A DNA stretch of 64,000 nt from Streptomyces dysideae. Its GTDB lineage: Bacteria; Actinomycetota; Actinomycetes; Streptomycetales; Streptomycetaceae. Below, piece by piece: positions 49,665-58,002 of this stretch; the stretch's first letter is position 1; the number at the start of each line of letters is the position of its first letter. The translations under genes were made by a program, and so were the position numbers. The stretch lies in the NCBI RefSeq assembly GCF_001514305.1, contig NZ_KQ949104.1:2194-66193 (forward strand). The letters run 5' to 3'. The notes below the pieces were generated by a model. That model saw only the letters and a program-made list of their open reading frames with translations. It had not been told where the DNA came from and did no database searches.

Positions 49665-50312
49665 TTACGCCAGCAGCCGTCTCTCCTTGGCGACCGCGAC
49701 CGCGCCGGCCCGTGTCTCCACCCCCAGCTTGGTGTAGATGCGCCCGAGGTGGGTCTTGACCGTCGCCTCGCTGATGAACAGGGCGCGGGCGATCTCCCGG
49801 TTGCCCAGGCCGCGGGCGAGCTGCCCGAGGATCTCGTGCTCGCGCTCGGACAGGGCGGGGCGGGGGCTGCGCAGCTGGGCCAGCAGCCGGTCGGCCACCG
49901 GGGCGGACAGCGCGGTGCGGCCGGCTGCCGCGTGGCGGATCGCCGTGAACAGTTCGTCGGGCCGCTCGGCCTTGAGCAGATAGCCGGTGGCGCCCGCCGC
50001 CACGGCACGGGTGATGTCGGCGTCCGTGTCGAACATGGTCAGCACCAGCACCCGGGGACCCGCCGCGCCGCCGGAAGTGAGGCGCCGGGTGGCCGTCACG
50101 CCGTCCATGCCGTCCCCGAGCTGAAGGTCCATCAGCACGACGTCGGGTTTCAGACGGGCAGCCATGGCGAGAGCCTCTTCGCCGTCGCCGGCCTCCCCGA
50201 CCACCTCGATGCCGTCGGCGCTGGACAGCAGCGCGCGGAGTCCGGCCCGCACCACGGCGTGGTCGTCGCACAGCAACAGCCGGACGGACGGCGAGGACAC
50301 CGGCGTACTCAC
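49665..50312 (-). CDS. LuxR/NarL-family response regulator
   Basis: 215 aa. The receiver shows LLLCDDHAVVRAGL, KPDVVLMDLQLGDGMDG with the phosphoacceptor Asp near residue 60, VLTMFDTDADI and YLLKAERPDEL. The LuxR helix-turn-helix is LSEREHEILGQLARGLGNREIARAL. Its start overlaps the kinase stop by 4 bp (ATGA), so it is that kinase's partner. Confidence 0.9.
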   Translation of the reverse strand: MSTPVSSPSVRLLLCDDHAVVRAGLRALLSSADGIEVVGEAGDGEEALAMAARLKPDVVLMDLQLGDGMDGVTATRRLTSGGAAGPRVLVLTMFDTDADITRAVAAGATGYLLKAERPDELFTAIRHAAAGRTALSAPVADRLLAQLRSPRPALSEREHEILGQLARGLGNREIARALFISEATVKTHLGRIYTKLGVETRAGAVAVAKERRLLA

Positions 50313-51571
50313 AGGGTGTACCCCTTCGAAGGCTCAGGGAGGGAGAGGGCCGAGGGCGTCAGGGGGACGGCGGCCGTGACGACGGTGCCCTCGCCGGGGG
50401 TGGACTCCAGCGTGAGGGCGCCGCCCGACTGCCGGGCCCGGATGCGCATGGCCGGCAGCCCGTGCCCGCGCTCCTGGTCCGGGGCGTCGGTTCCGGTCCG
50501 CGCGGACAAGCCGGACGCGCCGCGTGCCGCGGTCACGGCGAAACCGCGGCCGTTGTCGGCGATGTCCAGCGCGACCTGGTCGTCCAGGCAGGTCAGCGTC
50601 AGCGCGGCCCGGGTCGCCGCGGCGTGTTCGCGCACATTGGCCAGCGCGCCCTGGGCGATGCGCAGGAGGGCGGCCTCGACCCGTTCCGGCAGTCGGCCGA
50701 GGTCGCCGTCGAGCCGGAACTCCACCGTCAGGCCCCGACCGCTCTCCCGTTCGGCGAGCGCGGCGAGAGCGCCGGGGAGCGAGTGGCCGGCGAGGTCGGC
50801 CGGCGCCAGGTCGTGGACGAAACGGCGGGCCTCGGCGAGGCTGCGGGAGGTGATCCCGGTCGCTTCACGGATGTGCTCGCGGGCCGTGTCCGGGTCCGTC
50901 CGCCAGACCCGTTCGGCGGCCTGCAGCAGCATCTGCTGGCTGGACAGGCCCTGCGCGAGGGTGTCGTGGATCTCCGTGGACAGCCGCTGGCGCTCCGCCA
51001 GGACACCCGCCCGCCGTTCGGTGGCCGCGAGTTCGTGCCGGGTTCGGACCAGGTCGGCGATCAGCGCGCGCTGCCGGGTCCCCTGGCGCCGCAGATGGAC
51101 CAGTACGGCGGTGGCGACCGCGGCGACAGCCGGCGGGGCGACCACCATGTTGGGGTTGAGCGGCCCTTCGGCCACGCGCACTTCGGACACGACGACCAGC
51201 GAGGTGAGCACCGCCGCCAGCGGCACCGCGAGCCGTGGCGGCAGCGCGTGCAGACCGGCGAACAGCAGGGGCATCGCACACCAGGTGGCGCTCGGCGAGA
51301 GGGCGAGCAGGACGATCCAGACGGCCGTCACCGAGCTCAGCCAGGCCAGATGGCGGGCCGAGGGCGGAGAGCCGGGGCGAGGCGCCGGGGCCAGCAAGCG
51401 CCCGAGAACGTAGAGCGCGAAGAAGACGGCGAACAGCGCCACCACCCATCCGGTGCGCGAGCCGCCCCCGTCGCGGGTGAGGAAACGGGCGACGGAGGAG
51501 CCGAGCAGCAGGAGGAACGCGGCATCCACAACCGTGGCCAGCAGGCGCTCGTCCGGATCGGTGTGTCTCAT
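50309..51571 (-). CDS. Two-component sensor histidine kinase (HisKA_3)
   Basis: 420 aa. About six hydrophobic segments occupy residues 10-165 (VVDAAFLLLLGSSVARFL, WVVALFAVFFALYVLG, MVVAPPAVAAVATAVLV). The phosphoacceptor motif is RQRLSTEIHDTLAQGLSSQQM, followed by LRIAQGALANVREHAAATRA and DIADNGRGFAV, GHGLPAMRIRARQSGG. The ATG at 51571 has GGGGAGG directly adjoining it, an abnormal spacing, so the true start may differ by a few codons. A 28-bp palindrome begins 29 bp upstream. Confidence 0.85.
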   Translation of the reverse strand: MRHTDPDERLLATVVDAAFLLLLGSSVARFLTRDGGGSRTGWVVALFAVFFALYVLGRLLAPAPRPGSPPSARHLAWLSSVTAVWIVLLALSPSATWCAMPLLFAGLHALPPRLAVPLAAVLTSLVVVSEVRVAEGPLNPNMVVAPPAVAAVATAVLVHLRRQGTRQRALIADLVRTRHELAATERRAGVLAERQRLSTEIHDTLAQGLSSQQMLLQAAERVWRTDPDTAREHIREATGITSRSLAEARRFVHDLAPADLAGHSLPGALAALAERESGRGLTVEFRLDGDLGRLPERVEAALLRIAQGALANVREHAAATRAALTLTCLDDQVALDIADNGRGFAVTAARGASGLSARTGTDAPDQERGHGLPAMRIRARQSGGALTLESTPGEGTVVTAAVPLTPSALSLPEPSKGYTL

Positions 51572-51600
51572 CCTCCCCTGTCTAACACCACGCCCGCCCG

Positions 51601-51628
51601 CCCGTATCAACCGATCGGTTGATACGGG
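51601..51628. promoter_or_regulatory. Perfect 28-bp palindrome in a divergent promoter
   Basis: The half-site CCCGTATCAACCGA (51601-51614) is followed directly by its exact complement (51615-51628). The core ATCAACCGATCGGTTGAT resembles TetR-family operators. It lies between the kinase gene and the methyltransferase gene. Confidence 0.75.
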
Positions 51629-51750
51629 TACCGTCCGAACCGCCCCCGAACGGACGTCTGTCGGCCGACCCGGGCAGACCGCCGATGCCCGAGGCTGACA
51701 CCAGGAGCCGCGCCGCTCGGCACCCCACACCACAGGAAGGCGAACACCCC

Positions 51751-52533
51751 ATGCCGGCCAAGAACCTCACCGCCAACCGCGCCACCCTCGGCCACCGCGT
51801 CACCTACGCCCTGCGCAACCCCGGCCGAGTGCCACGCCATCTGGCCCGCGCAGCCCGGGACATGTGGCTGCGCCACCGCCACCCGGACCACATCGCCTAC
51901 TACCGCGCCGTGATGCGCTCCGACACCCGGACCGACCCGGACGCGGCGGTCGGCAGCCGCAACCGGGCACGATGGCTGGCGCTGGGAGAGATGCAGTTCG
52001 ACTACCTGCTCGGCCACGGACTGCGCCCCGAACACCGGATGCTGGAGATCGGGTGCGGCAACCTGCGGGGCGGCTGGCGGTTCATCCGCCACCTGGAGCC
52101 CGGGCACTACTACGGCATCGACATCTCCCCCGACATCCTGTTCGCCGCACAGGACACCATCGTCGAACTGGACCTGCGGCAGCGGCTCCCCACACTCACC
52201 CCGGTGGCCGACCTGACCCTGCGGTTCCTGCCCGACGCCCACTTCGACGTGGTACACGCACACAGCGTCTTCTCACACTCACCCCTGCCGGTCATCGACG
52301 AATGCCTGGCCAACGTCGGCCGGGTACTGGCACCGGGAGGCTGGTTCGACTTCACCTTCGACCGCACCGAGGGCGAGGAACACCACGTACTCCGCGAGGA
52401 CTTCTACTACCGCACCGAGACCCTCGTGGCGCTGGCCGAGAAGCACGGCCTGCGGGCCCGTTTCATGGACGACTGGGAGAAACTCCCGCACGGCCAGTCC
52501 AAGATCCGCGTCACCCACGGGGACGCCGACTGA
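51751..52533 (+). CDS. Class I SAM-dependent methyltransferase
   Basis: 260 aa. MLEIGCGNLRGGWRFIRHL is SAM motif I, YGIDISPDILFAAQD motif II, FDVVHAHSVFSHSPL and VLAPGGWFDFTFD the later motifs. There is no signal peptide. The substrate is unknown; the layout fits the Methyltransf_25-type superfamily. ATG 51751 has AGGAAGG 11 nt upstream; the frame is open further upstream but crosses the palindrome, so the internal start is preferred. The gene may be controlled through the 28-bp palindrome 123 bp upstream. Confidence 0.8.
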   Translation: MPAKNLTANRATLGHRVTYALRNPGRVPRHLARAARDMWLRHRHPDHIAYYRAVMRSDTRTDPDAAVGSRNRARWLALGEMQFDYLLGHGLRPEHRMLEIGCGNLRGGWRFIRHLEPGHYYGIDISPDILFAAQDTIVELDLRQRLPTLTPVADLTLRFLPDAHFDVVHAHSVFSHSPLPVIDECLANVGRVLAPGGWFDFTFDRTEGEEHHVLREDFYYRTETLVALAEKHGLRARFMDDWEKLPHGQSKIRVTHGDAD

Positions 52534-52557
52534 CCGCACGGCGTCAGGGGCGTGCGG

Positions 52558-54297
52558 TCACTCTGTGCTGCGCAGCGCGGCCCACGTGGTGTTGGCCACG
52601 ATGCCGTCGGCGGCCAGCCCCCTGTCGCTCTGGAAGCTCCGCACCGCGGACTCCGTGCCGGGACCGAACTCGCCGTCCACACCCGAGCCGCCCACGCCGT
52701 ATCCGCGCTTCGTCAGCATGCACTGCACCTGCAACACACGCTTGCCGCTGTCGCCTTGGCGGGTGCGCCCGCTGCCGGAGTAGTGCGTGCAGTCGGAGAT
52801 CCAGGCCGGGGTCGCGGGCTGCTCGGCGGGCGGGCTGCTCGGTGTCGCGGTCGGGGTGGTGGGGGCGCCGGACTCGGTGGCGGCAGGGGCTGAGGAGGTG
52901 CCCTGTCGGTCCGGGACGGTGGCGTCGGTCGAGTCCGGGATCTCGGGGTGCGAGGCGGAGCCGTCGGCATTCTTGCCCCAACTGGACGCCCCGTCCGTGA
53001 CCCCGGGGGCCGGAGAGGAGGGGGCGTCGCCGGGCTCGGTGCCGAAGTCGCTCGTTGCGCCGGGCCCCGGAGGGGCGGCGGTCGTCGGGGTGTCCGTACG
53101 GGTGAGGACGAAGACCCCCGCGGCCACCGCGCACAGGGTGATGCCCGTGGCGACCGCCAGCATCGGCTTCCGCCGCCCCCGGGTACGGGCTTCCGCCGGG
53201 CGCGACGGGCCTGCCGGTGGCTCGGCGTCGGGCCGTGCGGGGCGGTTCACCTGCGCGGCCGGGGACGGCGGCACCTCCTTTGACCGGTCGCCCGGAGACG
53301 GTAAGGGGGCCTCCGGCGCGGCGGGGAGGTCGCACAGCACCTCGTACGCCCGCTGCCGGGCCAGCACTCTGCCGCCCAGCGGCTCGGGCCAGTCCGACGT
53401 CCCGGCGTGCGCATCGGCCGCGTCGACCAAGTCCTGGGGAGCGGGCCGGTGTTCGGGCTCCTTGGCCAGACAGGCGGACAGCAGTGAGCTGAGCAGCGCG
53501 TCCGACGCCGCGATCTCGGCGAGCAGTTCCGGATACGGTTCCTCGAACGCCACCCGGTGCATCACGTCGACACCCGTGCCGTCGCCGAACGGAGCGCGAC
53601 CGGTCGCCGCGTAGATCAGTGTCCCGGCCAGCGAGAACACGTCCGACGCCGTGTCGCACACGCCCGTTCTCAGATGCTCCGGCGACATGTAGGCCGGAGT
53701 CCCCACCCGGTTGCCCGTGCCGGTGAGCGCGCTGGCGTCCACGGCCTTCGAGAGACCGAAGTCGATCACATGCGCTCCCCGGACGGACAGCAGCACATTG
53801 GACGGCTTCAGATCCCGGTGGACGATCCCTGCGGTGGCGAAGTCGGCGAGCGCCCGCCCCAGTTCCGCCACCAGCCGCCAGACCGCGGCGGTCGCCAGGG
53901 CGCCGTCCTCGCGTACGGCGTCCGCCAGATCGAGCCCCGGCAGATACTCGGTGGCCATCCACAGCAGTTCGTCCTGGAAGCCCGTGCCGCACAGCCGCGG
54001 TGTGTGCGGGGTGACGACCTGGGCGTGCACGGACGCCTCACGCTCGAACCGGCGCCGGAAGCCGGGATCGTCCGCGTACTCCGGTCGGATCACCTTCACC
54101 GCGACCAGGGCGGAGCTGCCGTCCGTGGGACGTCCGAGATAAACCCGCCCCATGCCACCGCTGCCGAGCAGCGCGAGTGCCTCGTAAGGGCCGATGTGGC
54201 GAGGGTCGTTGGCACGCAGGGATGAGGTGCCGGTCTGCCGCAGCGCGGCAGCCTCGCTCGTCGCCGAGACCGGTGGCACCGGCGGCTGTTCCGACAC
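52558..54297 (-). CDS. Receptor Ser/Thr protein kinase with extracellular peptidoglycan-binding domain
   Basis: 579 aa. The kinase domain (residues 38-300) is complete: LLGSGGMGRVYLGR, VAVKVIRPEY with the ATP Lys, GIVHRDLKPSNVLLS, HVIDFGLSKAV, GTPAYMSPEHL and HRP. A Pro-rich juxtamembrane part leads to one helix, MLAVATGITLCAVAAGVFVL, near residue 380. Outside are a Ser/Thr/Pro spacer and a C-terminal PG_binding_1 domain (VLQVQCMLTKRGYGVGGSGVDGEFG, AVRSFQSDRGLAADGIV) with two Cys. The kinase thus probably senses cell-wall material, in place of the PASTA repeats found in PknB. Confidence 0.88.
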   Translation of the reverse strand: MSEQPPVPPVSATSEAAALRQTGTSSLRANDPRHIGPYEALALLGSGGMGRVYLGRPTDGSSALVAVKVIRPEYADDPGFRRRFEREASVHAQVVTPHTPRLCGTGFQDELLWMATEYLPGLDLADAVREDGALATAAVWRLVAELGRALADFATAGIVHRDLKPSNVLLSVRGAHVIDFGLSKAVDASALTGTGNRVGTPAYMSPEHLRTGVCDTASDVFSLAGTLIYAATGRAPFGDGTGVDVMHRVAFEEPYPELLAEIAASDALLSSLLSACLAKEPEHRPAPQDLVDAADAHAGTSDWPEPLGGRVLARQRAYEVLCDLPAAPEAPLPSPGDRSKEVPPSPAAQVNRPARPDAEPPAGPSRPAEARTRGRRKPMLAVATGITLCAVAAGVFVLTRTDTPTTAAPPGPGATSDFGTEPGDAPSSPAPGVTDGASSWGKNADGSASHPEIPDSTDATVPDRQGTSSAPAATESGAPTTPTATPSSPPAEQPATPAWISDCTHYSGSGRTRQGDSGKRVLQVQCMLTKRGYGVGGSGVDGEFGPGTESAVRSFQSDRGLAADGIVANTTWAALRSTE

Positions 54298-54309
54298 AAA
54301 TCCCCCGAA

Positions 54310-55086
54310 GTGATGTTCGCCGTACGTCAGTTCGCCCCCAAGGGGAAGATTGAGGCTAACTCAGCCCCGGCCTACGTTCAGGCGTTCGACCACTTCTGTC
54401 ACGCGGGTCACGTGGATGGCTGGATTCAGTGCCACATCTCGGCGTGCCGTGCTGCGCGGCGTCCCGGGGGCAGCGCGCAGCCCTTCGGGCCCAGCGCCGA
54501 CGCGACAGACTGGACCGTACGGATCAGAAAGGGCGTCACCTTCAGCGACGGGTGCCGGCTCACCGCGGACGACGTGCTGTTCAGCCTGCGCACCCTGGTC
54601 GAGAAGCGCAGCCCGCAGGGCGGGTTCCTCACCCACATGGACCCCAAGAACGCCCGGGCCAAGGACCCACAGACCGTCGAACTGCCGCTCACCATGGCCG
54701 ACGGGTTCCTCGATCTCGCCCTCGCGCACTCCGCGGGCGGCGGGGTTCAGCCCCGAGACGGTGGTCGAGGTCGAGGCGGGCACCCGCCGTGTCTCCACCC
54801 AGCCCCTGGCCGGCACCCGCGCCCTCGCGGCGGCGCCCGACGAGACGGCCCGGCTTCATGACGGTCAGTGAACGCGGCTCGGTGCAGCACCTTGCCTCCC
54901 GCGTCGTCGACCCACCTGGCCGACGGACAGGGCCCCTGGCACGCGCTCGCGACCCTGTTCCTCACCGCCGACGGCGGCATCATGGGCCGGTCTACCCCGG
55001 AACGCGAAGGGGAGGAGACCTGCGAGAAGCTCCGTAGCGTCGCGCCCCCTCTCCGAGGCGTCCCGGTGTCGCGCACGACCGGTTGA
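54310..55086 (+). pseudogene. ABC transporter substrate-binding protein (SBP_bac_5) remnant
   Basis: The first frame contains ATDWTVRIRKGVTFSDGCRL, TADDVLFSLRTLVEKRSPQ, then FLTHMDPKNARAKDPQTVEL, a typical early segment of dipeptide/oligopeptide-binding proteins. At about 54740 it continues one base ahead as GFSPETVVEVEAGTRRVSTQP. A third piece near 54900-55000 (GQGPWHALATLFLTADGGIMG) looks like a later part of the same family. The signal peptide, lipobox and most of the protein are missing. Confidence 0.6.
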
Positions 55087-55127
55087 CCCTGCGGGCCCGG
55101 CCGGTGAGGCCGGGCCCGCAGAACGCG

Positions 55128-57137
55128 TCACGTGCCGATTCTCGCCGCGATGACCGGTGCGAGGCGGTCGGCGATGACGCGGTGGCCCTGGTCGTTGGGA
55201 TGGACGGAGTCCGTGAGATCGCCGGAGCCCAGCCAGCCGGTGGTGTCGACGAAGGAGACCCGCGAGTCACCGCCGTCGACCGCCGCCCTGACGGCCGCCT
55301 CGGTCTGCGGGACGTACCGTCCGCGGAAGGTCTCCAGAGCGAAGATCCACGCCTGCGGATACGCGGCGCGTACCTTGCGCAACAGGCTGCTGTACGCCGC
55401 CTGGAACTGCGTGGAGCTGACCCCGTGGCCGACGTCGTTGGTGCCGAGGTTGATGACCACCGCGTCCGCCCGGTAGCGGGAGAAGTCCCAGTCGGGCGTG
55501 GCCGCGTTCGGGTTGAGCCGGGTGAACTGCTGCTCCAGTCCTACGCAGCCGTCCGCCGCGGCGACCAGACAGGCGCCGCCCTGCGCGACCTGGGTGTGCT
55601 CGGCGCCGAGCCGTTCCCCGATCAGCCAGCCGTACGCCGTCCGGGCGTTCTGCGAGGTCGTCGTTCCGACCGTGATCGAGTCGCCGACGAACTCGATCAG
55701 CCTGCCCGGCGCCGGCGGTGCGAACGTCGTCGCGCCGCTGTCGAGGAACAGCCCCTGGAAGACGGCGTCACCGCGGTACGACCCGGCGACCACCTGGTAG
55801 TTCACCTGGAGGGTGTGGGTGCCGGCCGACAGCGGCGACGGCGTCAGGTTCACGGTCCCCCTGACGTCGTCGTAGAACTTCACCGGCCCGTCGTCGATCC
55901 GCGCCCAGAAGTCGATCGTGCCCCGCTGCTTGAGCTGGACGGTCCGGCCGGTGAAGCCGACCCGGTAGTACGCGCCCGCCCAGTACGGGGTGTACGCGGT
56001 GCTGGAGCTCCGGGTGTCCCAGCGGCCGACGAACTTGATGTTGGGGTCACCGGGCCGGCCGGGGGCGGCCGCCTCGGCGGACTTGACAGTGGCCGTACTG
56101 CCGAGCCGGGCCCCGATGACCGGGGCGAGACGGTTCGCGAACTTGGTGTGGCCCGCCTCGTTGGGATGCCCGTTGCCGTCCTCGTAGTCGGCGCCGTCGG
56201 TGAGCCAGCCCGTGGTGTCGACGTAGTGCACCCTGGCGTCACCGGCGTTGGCGCGGGCGCTGACGGCGGCCCTGGTCTCGGTGACGTAGCGCTTCTTCAG
56301 CGTCTGCACCGCGAAGAGGTGCGCGTCCGGGTACGTGGCGCGCAGGTCGCCGAGGAACTTGGTGTACGCCGACTGGAAGGCGGTCCCGGACACCCCGTGG
56401 CCGATGTCGTTGGTGCCGAGGTTGACGACGACCGCGTCCGCCCGGTAGCGGGAGAAGTCCCAGTCCTGGCTTCCCGTGCTGGCCGTCTTGAAGAACTGGG
56501 TGCTCAGGCCCGTGCATCCGGACCGGGCGACCAGGCAGTAGCCGGCCCGGGCGATCTGGGTGTGCCGCATGCCCAGCCGCTCGCCGGTCTTCCAGGCGTA
56601 CGAGTCGAGCGCCAGCCGGTCGGTGAGGGCACCGGCGGTGATGGAGTCGCCGACGAACTCGACGAGCCCGGACGGCGTGTCCGGGCTGACCGTGCGGGCG
56701 CCCGCGTCCAGGACCAGGCCCTGGAAGACGGTGTCGCCGGAGCGGTAGGAGATCCGCAGGGTGTGGGTGCCGGCGGACAGTGGGGTGGGGGTCAGGTTCA
56801 CTGTTCCGCGGACGCCGGCGTGGAAGACGTCGGGTCCGCCGTCGATGCTCGCGTACAGGTTGACCGCGTCTCTGGCCCTCACTTTCACCGTGGTGCCGGT
56901 GAACGCCGTCTGCAGATACGCGCCGGTCCAGCCGGGCACCGCCGCGGTGCCCGAACCGACGTCCCAGCGGCCGACGTAGCCGATGTCGGGGTCGGACACC
57001 GAGCCGTCTCCCGGCGCGGCCTGCGCGGGGGAACCGCCGGCCAGGGACAGCAGGCAGGCGGTGAGCACAGCCGTGAGGACGGCCGACAGCGCGTGTCTGA
57101 CGCGGCGTAATGGGGTGCTGTGGGGGGTGGTCTGCAT
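55128..57137 (-). CDS. Secreted SGNH/GDSL esterase with two tandem CE2-like modules
   Basis: 669 aa with a signal peptide (residues 1-41, ending AQA). Two copies of the same unit follow: residues about 50-340 and 360-669. Each has a jelly-roll half (YVGRWDVGSG and FVGRWDTRSS, RGTVNLTP, LSAGTHTL) and an SGNH half with FVGDSIT (nucleophile Ser), VNLGTND, and a terminal His (GNGHPNEAGH and SVHPNDQGH). This is the carbohydrate esterase family 2 layout, which deacetylates plant polysaccharides. Both units keep all catalytic motifs. A CebR box lies upstream. Confidence 0.88.
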   Translation of the reverse strand: MQTTPHSTPLRRVRHALSAVLTAVLTACLLSLAGGSPAQAAPGDGSVSDPDIGYVGRWDVGSGTAAVPGWTGAYLQTAFTGTTVKVRARDAVNLYASIDGGPDVFHAGVRGTVNLTPTPLSAGTHTLRISYRSGDTVFQGLVLDAGARTVSPDTPSGLVEFVGDSITAGALTDRLALDSYAWKTGERLGMRHTQIARAGYCLVARSGCTGLSTQFFKTASTGSQDWDFSRYRADAVVVNLGTNDIGHGVSGTAFQSAYTKFLGDLRATYPDAHLFAVQTLKKRYVTETRAAVSARANAGDARVHYVDTTGWLTDGADYEDGNGHPNEAGHTKFANRLAPVIGARLGSTATVKSAEAAAPGRPGDPNIKFVGRWDTRSSSTAYTPYWAGAYYRVGFTGRTVQLKQRGTIDFWARIDDGPVKFYDDVRGTVNLTPSPLSAGTHTLQVNYQVVAGSYRGDAVFQGLFLDSGATTFAPPAPGRLIEFVGDSITVGTTTSQNARTAYGWLIGERLGAEHTQVAQGGACLVAAADGCVGLEQQFTRLNPNAATPDWDFSRYRADAVVINLGTNDVGHGVSSTQFQAAYSSLLRKVRAAYPQAWIFALETFRGRYVPQTEAAVRAAVDGGDSRVSFVDTTGWLGSGDLTDSVHPNDQGHRVIADRLAPVIAARIGT

Positions 57138-57160
57138 GGGGATCCCTTTCACGTGTGGGG

Positions 57161-57174
57161 TGGGAGCGCTCCCA
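57161..57174. promoter_or_regulatory. CebR-type operator
   Basis: TGGGAGCGCTCCCA is an exact match to the published Streptomyces CebR consensus, the 14-bp palindrome bound by the cello-oligosaccharide-responsive LacI-family repressor. It lies 24 bp upstream of the start of the duplicated SGNH esterase gene. Confidence 0.85.
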
Positions 57175-57393
57175 TGAGCAGTCTTTCGAGAGAAGCAATG
57201 AAACGGTTCAGCGTCAAGAGATCTCGCGTCGGCCGAATGGGATCAGGTGCCGCCGTCGGAGTGGGGCCGTAACCCGCGTGAACGCCCTGAATGGCGCGAA
57301 GGTCCGGAATGGCTGACGGTGAATCACGTCAAGGCCGGATTCCCCCGAGCTGGCGAGGCGTCAGCTGACCGGCCGCGACGGAAGGGTTCTCGA

Positions 57394-57891
57394 ATGCGCT
57401 CAGCCCGCATGCTGCTCGCCACCGCGACAGCCACGGCCGCTCTCGCGATCGCCGCACCAACCGCATACGCGGGTGACCACGACGACGATTCTTCATACAG
57501 CAAGGAGCACGGCAAGGACGGTAAGCACGACAAGCACGACAAGCACGACAAGCGCGACAAGCACGACAAGCCCCGCGGGGGCATGCACACCGGCGGCGGA
57601 GCGCTGACCGCGGTGAACGCGGACGACTGGAGCACGCCCAAGGACCCGAAGTACGACCCGGCGACCTACCGGGACAAGGGCAGCGGTGACCACGACAAGG
57701 ACGACTGGAGCGGCAAGCACGACAAGGACTCGTGGAGCGGTGAGCACGACAAGCCGCACGGCGGGATGCACACCGGCGGTGGCGCCCTCGACGGGCCCGG
57801 CGTCACCGCCGGCGGGCTGGCCGTGCTGGCGGTGATGGGCACCGGCGTGTACGCGCTGCGCCGCAAGAAGGCATCCGAAGGCGCGGCCTGA
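57394..57891 (+). CDS. Secreted, His/Asp/Lys-repeat protein with C-terminal membrane anchor
   Basis: 165 aa. A signal peptide (1-27, ending AYA) is followed by a charged region with KHDK/RDK repeats, first block residues 38-55. The motif GGMHTGGGAL occurs twice, after HDKPR near residue 57 and after HDKPH near residue 126. A C-terminal helix, GVTAGGLAVLAVMGTGVYAL, ends in RRKKASEGAA. This is the layout of a cell-wall-sorted protein, but no LPxTG is present. The class F sortase gene 111 bp downstream is a likely partner. The His-rich repeat may bind metal. No known family was recognised. Confidence 0.75.
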   Translation: MRSARMLLATATATAALAIAAPTAYAGDHDDDSSYSKEHGKDGKHDKHDKHDKRDKHDKPRGGMHTGGGALTAVNADDWSTPKDPKYDPATYRDKGSGDHDKDDWSGKHDKDSWSGEHDKPHGGMHTGGGALDGPGVTAGGLAVLAVMGTGVYALRRKKASEGAA

Positions 57892-58002
57892 GCCACGCCT
57901 GACGACATAGCGGCTGTGGCCGCCGCACGCACGCAGCGCGTCGCGGCGGCCCTGCCCGCCGTCCCTCGTGTCCGCTGCCGTGCCCGAGCGAGGTGGTGTC
58001 CG

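Noticed and set aside
57500..57580. CRISPR-like short repeats in the KHDK region
   Set aside because: The repeats are contiguous codons of one protein with 9-bp periodicity and no spacers.
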